NCBI RefSeq assembly: GCF_001939065.1
Contig: NZ_MPSZ01000001.1
Span: 434,001-498,000 of the forward strand
Length of the DNA stretch: 64,000 nt
Reading direction: 5' to 3'
Source of the DNA: Exiguobacterium indicum HHS 31
Lineage (GTDB): Bacteria; Bacillota; Bacilli; Exiguobacteriales; Exiguobacteriaceae
In this document: positions 9,474 to 17,924 of the stretch, piece by piece
Layout: each line of letters starts with the position of its first letter
Numbering within the stretch: the first letter of the stretch is position 1
Made by a program: the position numbers and the translations under genes
The notes under the pieces: model-generated
Database searches by the model: none
What the model saw: the letters and a program-made list of their open reading frames with translations, nothing else
What the model was told of the DNA's origin: nothing

Positions 9474-11233
9474 ATCATGATATCAATGAAAAAGCCGTCC
9501 TGAAGCGATTGCTTGATTTCGTCAAACCGTTCAAAAAGCAGGTCAGCATCGCCTTCATCCTGCTGTTCATTACGACAGCGGCAAAACTCGGCGGACCGTA
9601 TCTCGTTAAGATTTTCATTGATGAATACGTCGCACCGGGTACGTATCCGGTACAAGAAGTCGCGCTCTTGTTTACAGCGTACTTGTTACTGCATACGACA
9701 GGGATCATCGTCGATTACTTACAGGCGTTCGAATTCCAAAAGATTGCCTTGCAAGTCATTCAACGCTTACGGATTGATGTGTTCCGGCACGTCATGCACT
9801 TACGGCTTGCCTATTTTGACCGGACGCCTGCTGGAGTGCTCGTGTCCCGGATCACGAACGATACGGAAGCGATCAAGGAGCTCTACATCGGTGTCCTGTC
9901 GACATTCGTGCAAAGCGGCGTTCAGTTGATTGGAACATATATCTTCCTCTATCTGCTAGAGCCGCGACTCGCGACGATTGCGTTACTATTGTTACCGCTG
10001 TTTTATTTCATCATTTGGATTTACCGGAAGTATTCGACGAAGTATTACGCGGAAGTCCGCGATTTACTATCGAAAATCAATGCCCAACTGAACGAATCGA
10101 TCAACGGGATGGCAATCATCCAACAATTCCGCCAAGAAAAACGCTTAATGGCAGAGTTCGAGGAGACGAACGTCGCCCACCAAAATGGACGTTATAAGAA
10201 CTTGAAGCTCGATAGTTGGTTACTGCGACCAATCATTGAATTGTTACTGGCGGTTTCGATCGCAACACTCGTAACATATTACGGTGTCCTATCGTTCTCG
10301 CAAACGGTCCAAGTCGGTGTCGTCTATGCCTTCATCAGCTACATGGAGCGGATTTTCCAACCGGTTCAGCAAATCATGCAACGGTTGTCCGAGTTCCAAC
10401 AAGCTGTCGTCTCAGCAGACCGTGTGTTCAAGGTCCTCGATACGGATGAGCCGGAACCAACGAAACAACTCGAAGGAGATGCACGAGTATCGGAAGGACA
10501 TATCGTCTTTGAAGACGTGCGCTTTAGTTATGACGGAGAGAAAGATGTCTTGAAAGGAATTTCGTTCGAGGCGAAAAAAGGACAGACGATTGCCCTCGTT
10601 GGTCATACGGGAAGTGGAAAAAGTTCAATCATCAATATCTTGATGCGCTTTTACGCATACCAATCGGGTCGGATTTTGATCGATGGTCAACCGCTTGAGC
10701 AGTTATCAGAAGAAGAACTACGACAGCATGTCGGACTCGTGTTGCAGGATTCATTCTTGTTCACGGGAACGGTCGCGGACAACATTCGATTATTCGATAG
10801 TTCGATTTCCTTTGATCGTGTCGAAGCAGCTGCTAAATTCGTACAAGCGGACGGATTCATCAATCAACTGGATCAGCAATATGACAGTCCCGTTGCGGAA
10901 CGAGGGGCGACGTTCTCAGCTGGGGAACGTCAGTTAATCTCCTTCGCACGCACGATGGCGCGGGATCCGAAAATCCTGATCCTTGATGAAGCGACGAGTT
11001 CGATCGATACGGAGACAGAGGAGAAAGTGCAAGTCGCACTTGAACGGATGCGTCAAGGGCGGACGACGATTGCTATTGCTCACCGTCTATCGACAATTCA
11101 AGATGCAGATTTGATTCTTGTATTGCATCAAGGGGAAGTGATCGAGCAAGGAAATCACCAAGAATTGATCGCACAAGATGGTCTGTATAAGAAGATGTAT
11201 CAGTTGCAATCCGGTCATGTCACGGTTTCTTAA
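9470..11233 (+). CDS. heterodimeric ABC exporter, catalytic subunit (BmrD-like)
   Basis: Half-transporter of 587 residues with six membrane helices and a nucleotide-binding domain. Walker A GHTGSGKSS is near residue 378 and Walker B ILILDEATSS near 502 with the catalytic Glu present. The signature reads FSAGERQ instead of LSGGQ, the non-canonical form that pairs with the partner's Asp-containing Walker site. Together the two proteins have one canonical and one degenerate ATP site, as in BmrC/BmrD. It begins inside the stop of the upstream subunit and ends at a shared terminator. Confidence 0.9.
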   Translation: MNHDINEKAVLKRLLDFVKPFKKQVSIAFILLFITTAAKLGGPYLVKIFIDEYVAPGTYPVQEVALLFTAYLLLHTTGIIVDYLQAFEFQKIALQVIQRLRIDVFRHVMHLRLAYFDRTPAGVLVSRITNDTEAIKELYIGVLSTFVQSGVQLIGTYIFLYLLEPRLATIALLLLPLFYFIIWIYRKYSTKYYAEVRDLLSKINAQLNESINGMAIIQQFRQEKRLMAEFEETNVAHQNGRYKNLKLDSWLLRPIIELLLAVSIATLVTYYGVLSFSQTVQVGVVYAFISYMERIFQPVQQIMQRLSEFQQAVVSADRVFKVLDTDEPEPTKQLEGDARVSEGHIVFEDVRFSYDGEKDVLKGISFEAKKGQTIALVGHTGSGKSSIINILMRFYAYQSGRILIDGQPLEQLSEEELRQHVGLVLQDSFLFTGTVADNIRLFDSSISFDRVEAAAKFVQADGFINQLDQQYDSPVAERGATFSAGERQLISFARTMARDPKILILDEATSSIDTETEEKVQVALERMRQGRTTIAIAHRLSTIQDADLILVLHQGEVIEQGNHQELIAQDGLYKKMYQLQSGHVTVS

Positions 11234-11242
11234 AAAATAGAC

Positions 11243-11276
11243 AAAAAAAGCCTGCCAGGCGATCTCGCCCGGCAGG
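11243..11276. terminator. bidirectional terminator, exporter operon / 3D-domain gene
   Basis: CCTGCC-A-GGCG-ATCT-CGCC-C-GGCAGG with an A-run on the left (T-run on the minus strand) and a T-rich tract on the right. It serves two convergent genes. Confidence 0.8.
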
Positions 11277-11289
11277 TTGTTTGTTTTGA

Positions 11290-12174
11290 TTAGTAGACTG
11301 TAACTGTAACGTTTTGGCGTCCCCAGTTGAGTGCTTCTTGTTGTGAACCAACGAGAAGGTCAAGTTTGTTACCTTGGATTGCGCCACCACGGTCGAGTAC
11401 GATTGCTTCACCAATGCCTTCGATGTGCATACGTGTACCGATTGGGTATTGTGAAGAAGCTGCTACGATACGCATACCATTGTACGTGATCGTATTTGTA
11501 ACGTCATAACCGCTTGCTGTCAACGCACGACCGTTGTAGAGTTGGCTACCGTTGTTAGATGGGTCGTTCGTGTAAGCACTGACGTTCATCGTCACTTTCG
11601 TACCTGATTTTGCAGGTGTTGATTGTTTTGTTGCAGTAGCTGGTTTAGCTGCTGCTTTTGGTGCTGGCTTCGCAGCAGGTTGTGCTTTTGCTGCTGGTGC
11701 TTTCGATACGCCAGCGAGTGAAGTATAGTCGCTGTGTACGTAGCGCGTTTTACCATCGATTGTTGTTTTGATCCATGCACCAACTTTACCTTCTACGTTG
11801 ACTTTTTCGCCTTTGTAGAGGTTACCGACATCTTTCGAGCTTGTCGTTGGTTGTGTGCGGACGTTTAGTACTGCCGTAGTAACTGTCGCTTTTTTAAAGT
11901 CGAATGAGCCTGCTGCAGACGTATACGCACCATGGACATAACGTTTTTGACCGTTAACTGTTGTTTTGATCCATGCGCCAGAACGTCCTTCGACATTTAA
12001 TGTTTGACCTTTATATACATTGCCTACGTCTGCTGATGCAGTTGTAGGTGCTGTGCGTACGTTGAGTACTGGTGTATTTACTGTTACCGTTTCTGAGGCA
12101 GCCTCTGTCTCTTGGGCAAATCCTACTGATAGAGCTGTTGCTGCAAGACCGGCAGCGAAAACTGCTTTTTTCAT
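11290..12174 (-). CDS. secreted SH3b / 3D-domain cell-wall protein (YocH-like)
   Basis: Exported protein of 294 residues, probably a cell-wall lytic enzyme. It has a signal peptide with an AxA-type cleavage site (MKKAVFAAGLAA... EAAS). Two bacterial SH3 repeats follow (NTPVLNVRTAPTT... and TAVLNVRTQPTT..., each ending in a YVH-type motif). An Ala/Lys/Pro-rich linker (about residues 160-190) leads to a C-terminal 3D domain with MNVSAYTND, TRMHIEGIGEAIVLDRGGAI and KLDLLVG. The three conserved Asp of the 3D fold are visible. The start at 12174 has AGGAGG eight bases upstream. YocH of B. subtilis has LysM repeats instead of SH3 and is WalR-controlled; I see only weak WalR-like half boxes here. 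Confidence 0.88.
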   Translation of the reverse strand: MKKAVFAAGLAATALSVGFAQETEAASETVTVNTPVLNVRTAPTTASADVGNVYKGQTLNVEGRSGAWIKTTVNGQKRYVHGAYTSAAGSFDFKKATVTTAVLNVRTQPTTSSKDVGNLYKGEKVNVEGKVGAWIKTTIDGKTRYVHSDYTSLAGVSKAPAAKAQPAAKPAPKAAAKPATATKQSTPAKSGTKVTMNVSAYTNDPSNNGSQLYNGRALTASGYDVTNTITYNGMRIVAASSQYPIGTRMHIEGIGEAIVLDRGGAIQGNKLDLLVGSQQEALNWGRQNVTVTVY

Positions 12175-12478
12175 TATTGATGTCCTCCTGACATATGCTG
12201 TGTTTACTGTTCCTACTTTACACGGCAAATCTGACCTGTGCGTTTACAGGTCAATGTCATTCGAGTTACAAACCGAGCTTTTGTGACAACAAGATTGCAA
12301 AAGGACGGTTTTTGTCATCGATAGGACATACTGATTATGAAAAACGGACGTTTATAGGTATTTTGGCTTACTGAATATAAAAAATTCGCACAATTCAACA
12401 GAAAAAAGCCTTAAAGATAGAAAGTGTTGAATCCTTCTATCGTCTGATGATGAAAAAGTGAAACGGATGATACGTAGA
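12175..12478. other. intergenic region with an inverted repeat
   Basis: About 300 bases without a gene. It holds the upstream region of the 3D-domain gene, including the dyad GACCTGT-N6-ACAGGTC (12233-12252) and TGTAAC/TGTAAA half sites on the minus strand that faintly resemble WalR boxes. I see no small gene in it. Confidence 0.4.
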
Positions 12479-12826
12479 TCAATACTTGACGATCGTCGTC
12501 ACGCCGACCGCTGTCAGGTAAGAACGATGATACAATTCCTGCATCCAATCGTTAGCGGAAAGTTGAAACGTGCCGTGAATCGTTTGGTACGTTCGCTGGC
12601 GAATATTGATTTCGATTGGCTCTAGTAGCGGAGTGGACGGTAGATGGTCATGCATGCTGTCATTTTGATTTTCGATATAGAGCAGCTCGAGGACATCTCC
12701 TTCTTCCGTATGACGTTGTAGATAAATTATGAACTCCCACTGATCGGCACCATCGATCGTAGACAAGTAAGGTATCGTGAATTGTCCTCGCTTCAATGAG
12801 ACGTATTTCAACCGCTTCGACTTCAT
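12479..12826 (-). CDS. hypothetical protein, start uncertain, possibly 5'-truncated
   Basis: 115 codons from the ATG at 12826 (MKSKRLKYVSLKRGQFTIPYL...). No family recognised. No Shine-Dalgarno precedes this ATG. The same frame stays open upstream with a hydrophobic stretch (FLALVPFIYLTISLNYTY) that looks like a membrane anchor, but that stretch has no ATG, GTG or TTG. An ATG in another frame lies near 12911. A single frameshift near 12870-12900 would join them into a membrane-anchored protein. The gene may therefore be damaged, or use an unusual start. Confidence 0.5.
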   Translation of the reverse strand: MKSKRLKYVSLKRGQFTIPYLSTIDGADQWEFIIYLQRHTEEGDVLELLYIENQNDSMHDHLPSTPLLEPIEINIRQRTYQTIHGTFQLSANDWMQELYHRSYLTAVGVTTIVKY

Positions 12827-12928
12827 GTACGTATAATTGAGGGAGATCGTCAGGTATATAAAGGGGACGAGAGCTAGAAATGAATGTAAGAGCGGACGTC
12901 AAGCACCCCATCAGAAATAAGAAGCCAT

Positions 12929-12960
12929 AAAAAAGTCAGCATTCGCACTCGAATGCTGAC
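12929..12960 (-). terminator. terminator after the Spo0E-like gene
   Basis: GTCAGCATTCG-CACT-CGAATGCTGAC, a perfect 11-bp stem, followed on the minus strand by six T. Confidence 0.85.
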
Positions 12961-12972
12961 CAGACCGTACAT

Positions 12973-13167
12973 TTAAGATAATAGCGGTTCATTCGAACCG
13001 TGAATGGTATAGTTTTGGACAGTCCGTGAATATTCTAAAAGCAGGACATCAAGTTCATGGCTAAGTTGTAGAACACGCGGGGAGGTGAAGCTGGACTGGT
13101 CAGCTTGATGATATAGTTCGCTACGTTTGGCTTCGATGGCTAACGTCAATAGTTGTTGTGTCGTCAT
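12973..13167 (-). CDS. Spo0E-family aspartyl-phosphate phosphatase
   Basis: 64-residue two-helix protein. The second helix carries LSHELDVLLLEYSR, the S-x-E-L-D motif of Spo0E-like phosphatases, which remove phosphate from response regulators such as Spo0A-P. The start ATG at 13167 follows AAGGGAGA; the frame extends upstream through the promoter, so the longer version was not used. Own promoter at 13200-13228 and own strong terminator, so it is a single-gene unit. In a non-sporulating organism its target is uncertain. Confidence 0.8.
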   Translation of the reverse strand: MTTQQLLTLAIEAKRSELYHQADQSSFTSPRVLQLSHELDVLLLEYSRTVQNYTIHGSNEPLLS

Positions 13168-13199
13168 AGCAGTCTCCCTTACATTGGTGTCGTATCCAT

Positions 13200-13228
13200 A
13201 TTCTAGCAAGTCCATTTACGAGGTGCAA
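13200..13228 (-). promoter_or_regulatory. promoter of the Spo0E-like gene
   Basis: Minus-strand -35 TTGCAC (13228-13223), 17-bp spacer, -10 TAGAAT (13205-13200). Confidence 0.65.
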
Positions 13229-13387
13229 TGAGATTTCAGTAAAATCGATGAAATGTAATTTTTTTGTAATTTTGGCGGACACGAATCTTTTGCAACTTTC
13301 TGTGAGATAATAGGTGCTAAATGCAGAGGAGTTTGGCAAAATAGAGGAGGAACTTCTTCTATAGTAGTAAAGAAAGGGGATGCTCAT

Positions 13388-14086
13388 ATGGAGCTCTCAT
13401 TATGGTTAGCGTTTGGAGCAGGATTATTATCTTTCGTCTCTCCATGTACGCTACCACTGTATCCTGTGTTTCTCTCATACATCACAGGCGTGTCGGTAAC
13501 GGATTTAAAAGAACGGGGCGTACGAGAAAAGCGATCCTTGTTTCATACGTTAGCGTTCCTCGTTGGTTTTGCGATGGTATTCGTTGTACTCGGTTTATCG
13601 ACATCGTTGTTCGCAGATGTCTTTATCACATATCGAGATACGTTACGGATGGTTGGGGCACTCGTCATCTTCGTATTTGGGATTGTTCTCGTCGGATTAT
13701 GGCAACCAACATTCTTGATGCGTGAAAAGAAACTGAATCTCGGGGAACGAAAAGGAGGATACGTCGGGACGGTACTCGTCGGAATCGGTTTTGCAGCCGG
13801 TTGGACACCGTGTACAGGTCCGATTCTCGCAGGAGTCATCGGATTAGCTGCGACCAATCCGAGTCAAGGCATGTTCTATATGCTCGCGTATGTCCTTGGC
13901 TTCTCGATTCCGTTCTTATTGATGGCGTTCTTCGTCGGTCGTTCGCGCTTGTTCGTGCAGTATAGTCTGAAATTAACGAAATTCGGAGGAGCCTTGATGA
14001 TGGTGTTCGGAGTCATGCTGTATTTTGATGGCTTGAGTAAATTCGCAGCATGGATGAGTGACATCGTCGGATTCACTGGATTTTAA
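13388..14086 (+). CDS. ccdA: cytochrome c biogenesis thiol-transport protein CcdA
   Basis: Polytopic membrane protein, 232 residues, of the DsbD transmembrane family. It passes reducing equivalents from cytoplasmic thioredoxin across the membrane for cytochrome c maturation. The two redox cysteines lie in SPCTLPLYP (about residue 20) and GWTPCTGPILAG (about residue 141), each at the start of a helix. Six hydrophobic segments are visible. The start ATG at 13388 is preceded by AAAGGGG. It is followed 17 nt later by ccdC, matching B. subtilis. Confidence 0.95.
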   Translation: MELSLWLAFGAGLLSFVSPCTLPLYPVFLSYITGVSVTDLKERGVREKRSLFHTLAFLVGFAMVFVVLGLSTSLFADVFITYRDTLRMVGALVIFVFGIVLVGLWQPTFLMREKKLNLGERKGGYVGTVLVGIGFAAGWTPCTGPILAGVIGLAATNPSQGMFYMLAYVLGFSIPFLLMAFFVGRSRLFVQYSLKLTKFGGALMMVFGVMLYFDGLSKFAAWMSDIVGFTGF

Positions 14087-14102
14087 TCAAGGAAGTGATC
14101 GG

Positions 14103-14582
14103 ATGATTTGGATATCAACTGGGGTAGCGCTCGTCATGGGATTGCTGATCAGCTTCATTCGTGTGAAGGCATCAGCAAAACCGACGAATGCTAAAAAAAT
14201 CTTGATCCCGCCCTTTGCGATGTCGACGGGGATGCTACAGTTTTTATACCCAGCATCCCGTCTGACATGGACGGAGGTAGCAGAAGCATTGCTCGTTGGA
14301 GCCATCTTCAGTATCTTTTTGATCAAGACATCCAATTTTTATGAAGCGGAAGGGCAAATTTATTTGCAACGTTCGAAAGCATTTTTCATCGTCTTATTCG
14401 GCATCTTACTCGTTCGGACGGTTGCGAAATTTTTCATCGGCGGACAGATCGATATCTTCGAAACGGGTGGGATTTTTTATCTCGTTGCCTTCGGAATGAT
14501 TGCACCGTGGCGCTTCGCGATGTATATGAAATACAAACGAGTCAAGTCGGGCACCGTGCCGGTTGCGCACTTACCTCACTAA
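14103..14582 (+). CDS. ccdC: CcdC family membrane protein (YneJ)
   Basis: 159-residue protein with about five membrane helices, starting MIWISTGVALVMGLLISFIRVKAS. It fits the CcdC (DUF1453-like) family found next to ccdA. The name comes from the locus; a direct role in cytochrome c biogenesis was not established for B. subtilis CcdC. The start at 14103 has AAGGAAGTG upstream; the longer frame begins inside ccdA and was rejected. Confidence 0.88.
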   Translation: MIWISTGVALVMGLLISFIRVKASAKPTNAKKILIPPFAMSTGMLQFLYPASRLTWTEVAEALLVGAIFSIFLIKTSNFYEAEGQIYLQRSKAFFIVLFGILLVRTVAKFFIGGQIDIFETGGIFYLVAFGMIAPWRFAMYMKYKRVKSGTVPVAHLPH

Positions 14583-14585
14583 AAA

Positions 14586-14615
14586 AACCGCTGAAGGCGA
14601 CTTCGGCGGTTTTTC
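14586..14615. terminator. bidirectional terminator between ccdC and yneK
   Basis: AACCGCTGAAG-GCGA-CTTCGGCGGTT with A-run before and T-run after; serves both convergent genes. Confidence 0.85.
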
Positions 14616-14624
14616 GTGCATCCT

Positions 14625-15050
14625 TCAATTTTGGAAGTATAATGCGTAGTCTCGCCAGTCGATGGCGTGCTCCGTTAGTGCTTTTTTCAAGAATTTATGA
14701 TCGCGTTTCGGTGTCGCAGAAATATATCCTTTGACGACCAGTTCGGATGTCATCTCTGTCGCCCGTTCTTCAAGTGCGAACTGTCCGATCCGCCCGGCAA
14801 TCTTGCGGCGTGCGACATCACGAAATGCCGATGGAACCGGCATGACGAGAGCGTTCAACAATTCCATCGTCTCATCCGTCCAAAGATGTCGTGTTTGGTC
14901 GATGTACTCATCTTCCCAGTCCATCATCGATTTACCGTCTTCTTTCGGTAACTTCTTGAGGAACTTCCGGAACATGAAAAACCCGCCAATTGCCATGAGT
15001 GTGATCATGATAAAGCCCCAGAGCAGAATCCCGTTCATGAACCATTCCAT
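14625..15050 (-). CDS. yneK: DUF2621 protein YneK
   Basis: 141 residues with one N-terminal membrane helix (about 5-28), then a soluble domain beginning FRKFLKKLPKEDGKSMMDWEDEYI and containing SAFRDVARRKIAGRIGQ. This matches DUF2621, whose B. subtilis member yneK also follows yneJ. It is convergent with ccdC. The start at 15050 has GGGGGATGAG upstream. Function unknown. Confidence 0.85.
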   Translation of the reverse strand: MEWFMNGILLWGFIMITLMAIGGFFMFRKFLKKLPKEDGKSMMDWEDEYIDQTRHLWTDETMELLNALVMPVPSAFRDVARRKIAGRIGQFALEERATEMTSELVVKGYISATPKRDHKFLKKALTEHAIDWRDYALYFQN

Positions 15051-15141
15051 GCGCGACTCATCCCCCTTTCACATCAAATATAGATTAGCATAAATCAGGT
15101 GGACGTGCTATGATGAATGACGGAGAAAGTGAGGCGAAAGA

Positions 15142-15465
15142 ATGCTGCAACCATACGTACAATTGGACGAGACCGGACAGCCCCGTAAAGGTGTTTTACC
15201 TGAAACAGCGGACGGTCGGATCGTTGAATTCTATTATGATACGAAGGGTGAAGAGATCACGGTGATCTTCGTCACCGTTCCGGCAGAAGATGCGAGCCGG
15301 AAGCGTGCGTTTACGGTCGGGAAAACGTTCAAGACGGTTTCGACACTCGAAGACTTCACGTTACTTCACTATGAATGGGCAAATGACCAGATTTTTGCGA
15401 CACTTGAGATGTTCGCGGATGGGGCGAAACGTCAAATCGACGCTTCGAGATTGCTCGACTATTAA
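15142..15465 (+). CDS. hypothetical protein
   Basis: 107 residues, soluble, beta-rich by appearance (MLQPYVQLDETGQPRKGVLPETADGRIVEFYYD...). No signal peptide, membrane segment or recognised motif. The start has a moderate GTGAGG site upstream and the gene ends at a very strong terminator shared with the convergent fusion gene. Coding character is clear, function not. Confidence 0.7.
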   Translation: MLQPYVQLDETGQPRKGVLPETADGRIVEFYYDTKGEEITVIFVTVPAEDASRKRAFTVGKTFKTVSTLEDFTLLHYEWANDQIFATLEMFADGAKRQIDASRLLDY

Positions 15466-15467
15466 AA

Positions 15468-15503
15468 AAGAAGGAGATGCGGATTGCCGCGTCTCCTTCT
15501 TTT
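15468..15503. terminator. bidirectional terminator
   Basis: 15-bp stem AAGAAGGAGATGCGG-ATTG-CCGCGTCTCCTTCTT with one G-U pair, A-run on the left and T-run on the right. Confidence 0.9.
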
Positions 15504-15508
15504 GATAT

Positions 15509-16813
15509 TCAAGAAATATGAAGTCGGATGACCTCGTCATGCAGTTCCACCTGACCACCAATCGGGAACGTGAACAAAGGACTCGTATGTCCGAAGTCGA
15601 CATTCGCAAGAACCGGTACGTGCTCTAGGAATGGATAGAGTGAGATCAGATATCGCAGATGCTCTTCCGTCATCTTCGTTGTGAGTTGGAAGCGCCCGAA
15701 GACGATTCCGCGAATCGTTTCCGCGCCTGGTTGTGCCATCAATGAGGCGAAATCACGGGCGAACGTCGCTGGATGGACTTCGTAATCGTCTTCAAGGAAT
15801 AAAATCGTATCCCGTAAATCAGGGAAGTGTGGTGTGCCTTGCAGGAGATTTAACGTACAAAGATTCCCACCGAGCAGACGACCACTTGCTTGTCCCGGAG
15901 ATAAGAGAAGTGGACCTTTGTTTGGTAACGTAATGATATGTCCACGATCGGTATCACGCCAATGGACTGAAGGCTTGATCGTAACGGGTTCTGTTCCGAA
16001 CAACACTTGCTTGAAGTAATCGATCGTATAAGCATCGCGATCACGGAAAGCCCGTAACATCGGTCCGGAGTAAGTGATTAATCCAGTGTTCGTTAGAATG
16101 GCGTGACTGAGTGCTGTGATATCGGAGAAGCCACACAGAATTTTCGGATGTGTCCGAATCAATTCGTAGTCGAGTAAGTCGACAAGTTCATTCGTGCTGA
16201 ACCCACCGCGAACGCACAGGATCGCATCAACGTTCGGATCAGCGAACGCGGCATGGAGGTCTGCGACGCGTAACTCAGGATCACTGGAACCGAACGGATT
16301 GACGGCACGCGCATGTTGACTGATCGAGACACGTAATCCGAGCGATTCGAGCGTTTGGATCGCACCATCGATGATCTTCATCTCGACCGTTGAGAGGCTA
16401 GAAGCGGGTGCGATTAAGCGGACATGAGAACCATCCGTCAACTTCTTTGGCGTTAACGTCGGCAGGTGGGCAGCGATGATCTCTAAACGGTTACCGAATG
16501 GATCGGTTGTGAAGAAACGACGACGTGGCGCAAGGCGTGTGTCATGCTCAACCGGATAACCGGCAGCTTGAAGAGAATCGCTCAAGGCTTCGAACGCAGC
16601 GACGGTTAATCCAGGATGCGCTTTTTTAGCAGGGGAGAAGGGATCCTCGATGCCGAGATGAAGTGCTGCACCATGTTCTTCGAACCAGACGCCACCACTG
16701 GCTTGAACACCAGTCGGTTTTTGGACTTCCTTCATATGTAAAAGCCCGGCATAAAATGCACGGGCGCGATCTTCTTCGTTTTTCGGCATAGCGAGCTGGA
16801 CATGATCTAACAT
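15509..16813 (-). CDS. VOC domain fused to S66 LD-carboxypeptidase
   Basis: 434-residue two-domain protein in one uninterrupted frame. Residues 1-115 are a glyoxalase/bleomycin-resistance (VOC) fold: DHVQLAM with His4, LHLGI with His52 and NRLEIIA with Glu111 could bind a metal. Residues 128-434 are a peptidase S66 domain of the LdcA/MccF type: nucleophile Ser230 in CGFSDIT, Glu341 in LFLEDDYE and His409 in VDFGHTSP. S66 enzymes cut L,D bonds in recycled murein peptides or detoxify microcin C-like compounds. Start ATG with AAGGAAGTG upstream. It is 26 nt behind the next upstream gene and probably cotranscribed. Substrate is unknown. Confidence 0.85.
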   Translation of the reverse strand: MLDHVQLAMPKNEEDRARAFYAGLLHMKEVQKPTGVQASGGVWFEEHGAALHLGIEDPFSPAKKAHPGLTVAAFEALSDSLQAAGYPVEHDTRLAPRRRFFTTDPFGNRLEIIAAHLPTLTPKKLTDGSHVRLIAPASSLSTVEMKIIDGAIQTLESLGLRVSISQHARAVNPFGSSDPELRVADLHAAFADPNVDAILCVRGGFSTNELVDLLDYELIRTHPKILCGFSDITALSHAILTNTGLITYSGPMLRAFRDRDAYTIDYFKQVLFGTEPVTIKPSVHWRDTDRGHIITLPNKGPLLLSPGQASGRLLGGNLCTLNLLQGTPHFPDLRDTILFLEDDYEVHPATFARDFASLMAQPGAETIRGIVFGRFQLTTKMTEEHLRYLISLYPFLEHVPVLANVDFGHTSPLFTFPIGGQVELHDEVIRLHIS

Positions 16814-16839
16814 GAAGACACTTCCTTTACGAATTAGAT

Positions 16840-17853
16840 TCAGGCAACGAACTGAGTGATCCGTTTCAGTTCACGTTCGACGAGGTTCAAGTAGAAGACA
16901 CCTTCGATCCGGCGATCGAGAGATTGTGCGATCTCATAGAGATTCGTCCGAAGCGCTGCGAGATACGACGCTTCCTCACCAAGAGATTGACGATGGGCGA
17001 ACGCATAGTGAGCGAGTAAGAACTGAAGATACCCACGATCAGTCAAGAATGGAATCAATTGTTTTTTCTCTTCCATCGACCAGGTATAGTTCGTATCGTA
17101 ATACATCTTCGCATATAGGTGGTACGGCTCGTCGCCACCTGTGAACAAGGTTTCGCCACGTTTAACTTCTTCGATCAAGCGTTCACTCCAATCGAAGCGT
17201 TCTTTTTTGCGACTAAGGAACAACGGTAGGATGTATGGATGTGCCTGATCCGGCATCCGTGAACAACCCCGTTCATGCCGAAGTGCTGCATAAAGTAACA
17301 AGGCACGATCTTCGAAGCCACGTTCGATCGCATACGTCATCCGGCTAAATGCTTCGCAGGATGGGCAATCACTAAGTTCGTCACTTGGCGCGTCAACCCA
17401 TTCCGATAGATAATGATCGGCTTGTTCCTCGTCACCGAGTTTGCTATAGACCATGAAGCTGATATAGTCGCGCGTCCGAATAAAGCCATGCGTGTCACAG
17501 AAATCGATGAAGCGATCGAGATCTTCTTCGAGAAGCGAGACCGTCACGTCTTCTTGTTCTGCCATATAGATCAAGTAGGACTTGTAGTTCCAGTACAAAT
17601 CAAGTTCTTGTTTTGGAGTCAGTGTCATCTCATCTTTTCGGATCCATTCCATCAAGAGCGTGAAGGACACAAGAAACGATCGGAAGTGTCCTAAATCAAA
17701 TTGATTTTGTGAAAATGTCCATAAGGAGAGGAAGCGGAGTGAATCATCAGCTGTTTCCTCAAAGATGGCCCATAAGGCCTCACCGCGTGCAACGGAGGGT
17801 TCTTCTTCCTTTAAACGAAGATATAAGAGATGGAGTTCTTCTTGAGGGTTCAT
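16840..17853 (-). CDS. hypothetical helical protein
   Basis: 337 residues, mainly helical and acidic (MNPQEELHLLYLRLKEEEPSVARGEALW...). It contains a DCPSC Cys pair near residue 174 and repeated aromatic-rich helices that suggest a TPR- or HEAT-like solenoid, although I recognise no named family. The start at 17853 is supported by AAGGAGGGG six bases ahead; upstream codons in frame are not needed. It precedes the VOC-S66 fusion with a short gap, so both may form one transcript. Confidence 0.7.
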   Translation of the reverse strand: MNPQEELHLLYLRLKEEEPSVARGEALWAIFEETADDSLRFLSLWTFSQNQFDLGHFRSFLVSFTLLMEWIRKDEMTLTPKQELDLYWNYKSYLIYMAEQEDVTVSLLEEDLDRFIDFCDTHGFIRTRDYISFMVYSKLGDEEQADHYLSEWVDAPSDELSDCPSCEAFSRMTYAIERGFEDRALLLYAALRHERGCSRMPDQAHPYILPLFLSRKKERFDWSERLIEEVKRGETLFTGGDEPYHLYAKMYYDTNYTWSMEEKKQLIPFLTDRGYLQFLLAHYAFAHRQSLGEEASYLAALRTNLYEIAQSLDRRIEGVFYLNLVERELKRITQFVA

Positions 17854-17924
17854 CTGTACCCCTCCTTTCTTATATAAGTATACCACGAGCGTTTTGAGAA
17901 ATCGCAATTGAGCGAGGACGGAAT

